From the NCBI GenBank assembly GCA_029210625.1, contig JARGFU010000008.1:1-64000 (forward strand): a DNA stretch of 64,000 bases. The letters run 5' to 3'. This DNA comes from Deltaproteobacteria bacterium. GTDB lineage: Bacteria > Myxococcota > Myxococcia > SLRQ01. This document shows, one piece after another, positions 61,006 through 64,000 of this stretch (the stretch's first letter is position 1; every line of letters begins with the position of its first letter). The position numbers and the translations under genes are program-made. Below the pieces are notes generated by a model. The model was not told the origin of the DNA. It made no database searches and worked only from the letters and a program-made list of their open reading frames with translations.

Positions 61006-63108
61006 CTAGAGGCTGATGGTCAGCGAGTAGCCGTTCTCGGCGCCGTTGTAGCCGAAGACCTCGACGTAGACCTTCCCCGAGGCGTCCGAGCCGGAGACGG
61101 TCTCGGAGTTGCCGGTGGAGGTCGAGGAGTCGAGGCTGCTGCCGTTGGCGTCGTAGAGCTTCAGATCCAGATCGCCCTGAGCGTGGGTGAAGGCGATCGA
61201 GGCGGTGACGGTGCCGGTGGTGCTGACCACGAACCAGTCGGAGGTGCCGCCGCAGATCTGGAGGTCGCCGAAGGTGCCGGAGGAGACGTCGGCCGCGTCG
61301 AGGCGGCTGGCGTTGCCGTCGAAGGTATCGGCGCAGGCGCCGCCGCCCCCGCCGCCGCCGGACTGCGGCAGGCTGCACCAGGCGGTGGCCTGGTGGGTGG
61401 CCTCGAGGCCCTCCTGGGTGCCGCGCTGGGCGCAGGGCTCGTCCTCGCTCCAGGCGACCCACTCGTCGCCGCGGCCGATGCTGGCCGCGTACTCGGCGAA
61501 GAGGAGGTAGTCACCGTCGCGCTCCTTGAAGACCGTCGGCTCGACGCACTGACCGGCGACCCGCGCGTCGGCCTGCTGCTGCTCGTTGTAGAGCATGACG
61601 ATCTCGTGCATCGCGCCGGTGGTGCTGTTCCAGCAGCAGGTCTTGCTGCTCTCGTAGACCAGCTCGGCGAAGGCGTAGTCCTCGAGGATGCGGTAGCTCT
61701 CGTCGACCTCGGCGGCGTTCATCCGGAACTTGCTCTGCATCAGGTCGTAGAGCTCGGTGAAGGCCTCCTCCCGGCGGATCCGCGCGGAGCAGGAGGCGGG
61801 GTACTTGCGCAGGTGGTTGCGCATGTCCTCGACGATGCGCAGGAGCGCGTCGCGCTTCTGCTCGGGCGGCACCTCGCCCAGCAGGGTCTCGAACTCCTCC
61901 ACCCGCTGACCGAGGCGCTCGAAGTCGCCCTCGGCGATGAAGTAGGGCGCGTCGCCCCGCATCACGACGTTGGTCCAGCTGCCGTTGCGCTGCCGGGCCA
62001 CCCGCCAGCGCTTGAGGCCGCCGCCGAGCTGGGCGTAGGTCACGCCGTCGCTGCTCATGTCGCTGCCGCCCATGTACTGGTTGGTGAAGTAGCGCTTGGA
62101 GGCGGCCGCGTCGTCCCACTTGCCCTGCCGCCGCGGCATGGAGCCGGAGATCAGCTCGGCCTCGATCCGGTCGCCCTCGATGCGGTCGGCCCGCTTCACC
62201 ACGAGGGTGTGGCCGATGCCCCGGCGCTGCCAGCGCTCGAGGAGGGTGTCGCCCGGCCGGATGGCCTCCGGCACCAGGTTGTAGGTGTTGGTGGTCGAGG
62301 CGAGGTTGACGCTGCCGAAGTAGGAGAGCAGCAGCAGCATGAAGTGGCCGGTGCGCTTGTTGAGGAAGATCTCGTCGAAGTAGGCGCCGGCGTGGGCGTC
62401 CTCGCCGAGGAAGGGCTGGTCGTCGTCCTGGGAGCCACCGAGGCGCTTGGTGCGCAGGTAGCGGTCGCTGGGCCAGTCGCTCACGGCCGCGGCGCCGCGG
62501 TCGCTGTAGTCCTTGTACTTGGACTTGTAGGAGGGCCCGAAGTTGCTGCCGTCCGACTTCAGGGCGCCGAAGTGCCCGAAGACCAGCCGGTTCGGCGGCG
62601 AGCCGCCGGCCATGAAGAAGGGCAGGTTGTACCAGGAGGCGAAGGTCGCCCGCAGGAAGATCGAGGTCTCGGCGCACTCGAGGGCCGGGGCGGGCATGAC
62701 CTTGCCCCAGGGCGTGGTCAGCTCGAAGGTCTGGTAGTAGCTCTCGTGGGCGCCCGTCTTCTGCATCGAGCTCACCCAGGCGGAGAACTTCTGGTCCCAG
62801 TTGAGGCCGCTGTTGGCCGACCAGGCCATGCCGGCCTCACCCTCGATGTCCTCCCAGTCGCGCCGGACCTCCCAGACGGCCGAGGAGGCCGGGACGTTGG
62901 CCTGGCGGATGGTCGTGGGGCCGTCGAGGCTGTCCGCCTTGCCGGCGTTGGGCTCGGGATCGAGGAGCGGCTTGCCGTACTCGTCCGAGAAGTCGGCCAG
63001 CGCCGGATCGTAGCCGTCGGGGAAGGCGTCCCCCTCGGCCGAGCCGCAGCCCAGGGGCAGCAGCAGCGTCACACAGGCCATCGCCGGAAGAAGGCTCTTC
63101 AGGTGCAT
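61006..63108 (-). CDS. Large lipoprotein with C-terminal PPC domain, possible papain-like peptidase
   Basis: A 700-aa lipoprotein (LLLPLGC). The middle is unassigned, with a candidate nucleophile in ALECAETSIFLRATFASWYNLPFF and a candidate histidine in PGDTLLERWQRRGIGHTLVVKR; this C...H order is consistent with a papain or transglutaminase-like fold, but weak. A Gly linker (SGGGGGGGAC) leads to a pre-peptidase C-terminal (PPC) domain (about 596-700: DTFDGNASRLDAADV ... FTHAQGDLDLKLYDANG ... YVEVFGYNGAENGYSLTISL). AGGAGG lies seven bases before the ATG, a standard ribosome site. Secreted or surface role likely. Confidence 0.78.
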   Translation of the reverse strand: MHLKSLLPAMACVTLLLPLGCGSAEGDAFPDGYDPALADFSDEYGKPLLDPEPNAGKADSLDGPTTIRQANVPASSAVWEVRRDWEDIEGEAGMAWSANSGLNWDQKFSAWVSSMQKTGAHESYYQTFELTTPWGKVMPAPALECAETSIFLRATFASWYNLPFFMAGGSPPNRLVFGHFGALKSDGSNFGPSYKSKYKDYSDRGAAAVSDWPSDRYLRTKRLGGSQDDDQPFLGEDAHAGAYFDEIFLNKRTGHFMLLLLSYFGSVNLASTTNTYNLVPEAIRPGDTLLERWQRRGIGHTLVVKRADRIEGDRIEAELISGSMPRRQGKWDDAAASKRYFTNQYMGGSDMSSDGVTYAQLGGGLKRWRVARQRNGSWTNVVMRGDAPYFIAEGDFERLGQRVEEFETLLGEVPPEQKRDALLRIVEDMRNHLRKYPASCSARIRREEAFTELYDLMQSKFRMNAAEVDESYRILEDYAFAELVYESSKTCCWNSTTGAMHEIVMLYNEQQQADARVAGQCVEPTVFKERDGDYLLFAEYAASIGRGDEWVAWSEDEPCAQRGTQEGLEATHQATAWCSLPQSGGGGGGGACADTFDGNASRLDAADVSSGTFGDLQICGGTSDWFVVSTTGTVTASIAFTHAQGDLDLKLYDANGSSLDSSTSTGNSETVSGSDASGKVYVEVFGYNGAENGYSLTISL

Positions 63109-63163
63109 CTCGTCCCTCCTGGCGCCGCCGACAAAAGGGGCGACGCTGAAAACTCAAGCGATC

Positions 63164-63192
63164 ATCTTAGGGGAGCGAAAACGTCCCGGCAA
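63164..63192 (-). promoter_or_regulatory. Predicted sigma70-type promoter of the PPC lipoprotein
   Basis: Minus strand TTGCCG (63187-63192), 17-bp spacer, TAAGAT (63164-63169); both score four of six. It gives a ~48-nt leader with an AGGAGG ribosome site. Confidence 0.6.
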
Positions 63193-63208
63193 TGATCTGG
63201 ACCCCGGA

Positions 63209-64000
63209 CTAGTGCGCGGAGACGCCCGCGGCGAAGACCCGCTCGTTGGCCCGGATCTCCTCGAGGGTCTCCTCCGAGGGCTCGCCCACGACGGCGATCC
63301 GCGCCACGGCGGCCGCGCCGCCGGAGAAGAGGATGTTCTGCATCTCCCCCACGTTGTGCCCGGCGCGCGAGAGGATGCCGAGCACCCCGGCGAGCACCCC
63401 GACCGCGTCGACGTGGCGCACCACCAGGGTGTGGGTCGCCGAGGTCTCCCGGGCCAGGTTCACGCAGTTGGGGATGGGCTCGCGCCGCTTGAAGGCCGCG
63501 ACGATCCGGACGACCTCGGCGCCGACGGCCTCCTCGGCCTCGTCGGTGCTCGCCCCGATGTGGTGGGTGCCGTAGACCCGCTCGTGCCGGCCGAGGGGAT
63601 CCTCGAAGCTGCCCTCCTTCCCCGAGGGCTCCCCGGGGAAGACGTCGAGGCCGGCGCGCAGCTCCCGGTCGGCCATCGCCGCCTCGAGCGCGGCGTGGTC
63701 GATGACCTCGGCGCGGGCGGTGTTGATCACGTAGCCGCCCCGCCGCATCACGGCGAAGACGCTCTCCCCGATCCGGCCGCGGGTCTCGGGGGTGGCCGCG
63801 AGGTGGACGCTGATCGCGTCGGCGCCCTCGGCGGCGAGCTCGGGGGTCTCGGCGTAGCCGACGCCGAGCGCCGCCGCCCGCTCGGGGGTGAGGGAGCGCG
63901 ACCAGGCCACCACCTCCATGCCCATCGCCCGGGCGATGCGCGCGGTGGCCTCACCGATCTGGCCGAGGCCCAGGATGGCGAGCTTGCGCCCGTGCAGCCC
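63209..64000 (-). CDS. serA: D-3-phosphoglycerate dehydrogenase-like protein, 3' part (cut by window edge)
   Basis: About 263 C-terminal residues of a D-isomer-specific 2-hydroxyacid dehydrogenase; the 5' part is beyond the right edge. Seen in order: nucleotide-binding LAILGLGQIGEATARIARAMGME, GYVINTARAEVIDHAAL, LDVFPGEPSGKEGSFEDPL, the catalytic histidine region THHIGASTDEAEEAVG, and a C-terminal ACT domain (THTLVVRHVDAVGVLAGVLGILSRAGHNVGEMQNILF), which in SerA binds serine for feedback control. The conserved NTARG motif reads NTARA. The ACT domain makes phosphoglycerate dehydrogenase the most likely identity. Confidence 0.9.
   Translation of the reverse strand, partial: GLHGRKLAILGLGQIGEATARIARAMGMEVVAWSRSLTPERAAALGVGYAETPELAAEGADAISVHLAATPETRGRIGESVFAVMRRGGYVINTARAEVIDHAALEAAMADRELRAGLDVFPGEPSGKEGSFEDPLGRHERVYGTHHIGASTDEAEEAVGAEVVRIVAAFKRREPIPNCVNLARETSATHTLVVRHVDAVGVLAGVLGILSRAGHNVGEMQNILFSGGAAAVARIAVVGEPSEETLEEIRANERVFAAGVSAH

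Overview
The window looks like one chromosomal stretch of a high-GC (roughly 70% by eye) Gram-negative bacterium, most likely Myxococcota or a related former deltaproteobacterial lineage. The pointers are Hanks-type kinases with HRDVSP catalytic loops, many lipoproteins with Gly/Asp-rich linkers after the lipidated cysteine, a B12-dependent ribonucleotide reductase, very large secreted repeat proteins, and a PAS protein with a C-terminal CxxC...CPEC motif. I see no rRNA, tRNA, CRISPR array, insertion sequence or prophage. About 43 protein genes fill nearly all of the sequence.

Layout. 1-5.1 kb: the start of a spermidine-synthase-like membrane protein (cut by the window edge), a PLP aminotransferase, ATP sulfurylase, a PAS protein and an ABC1/UbiB-type kinase. 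5.1-9.4 kb: an SDR oxidoreductase coupled to an 1166-aa protein that combines a metallopeptidase-like domain, a propeller and an outer-membrane barrel. 9.55-19.6 kb: one 3353-aa surface lipoprotein built from carboxypeptidase-regulatory, Ig-like, FN3, propeller-like and CBM6-like modules. 19.7-23.2 kb: a TPR protein and nrdJ, with a 524-bp upstream region holding two NrdR-like boxes and a perfect DnaA box. 23.7-31.2 kb: a regulatory block with a small lipoprotein, a GntR/FadR-type regulator, two tandem serine/threonine kinases and a TPR-rich ATPase with a C-terminal winged helix. 31.4-36 kb: rhodanese-MoeB, a glycosyltransferase and a prolyl-oligopeptidase lipoprotein.

36-38.4 kb: a phosphate-transport operon (SRPBCC protein, DUF47/PhoU-like protein, Pit transporter). 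38.5-45.1 kb: a cation/proton antiporter with an EIIA domain, a small exported protein, a membrane MutS-like ATPase and an aldehyde dehydrogenase. 45.1-46.9 kb: a thioredoxin / thioredoxin reductase / membrane thioredoxin operon. 47-54.5 kb: mostly exported lipoproteins (metzincin, hydrolase, Cys-rich, AttH-like) with a thioesterase, a membrane methyltransferase and a sulfotransferase. 54.5-59 kb: a membrane protein and an operon of a Gly/Arg-rich repeat protein, bioB and a pyruvyl transferase. 59.1-64 kb: a class II aldolase-like protein, a FemAB/GNAT-like protein, a PPC-domain lipoprotein and the 3' part of a phosphoglycerate dehydrogenase.

Two genome-style features recur. Eleven to twelve transcription-unit starts have a TANNNT-like hexamer only 5-8 nt before the start codon and mostly no usable Shine-Dalgarno sequence, which suggests leaderless mRNAs. 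Several convergent gene pairs share or abut their stop codons. The strongest novelty candidates are the 3353-aa modular lipoprotein with two sets of six C...C...W motifs, the protease-propeller-barrel fusion, and the nrdJ control region.
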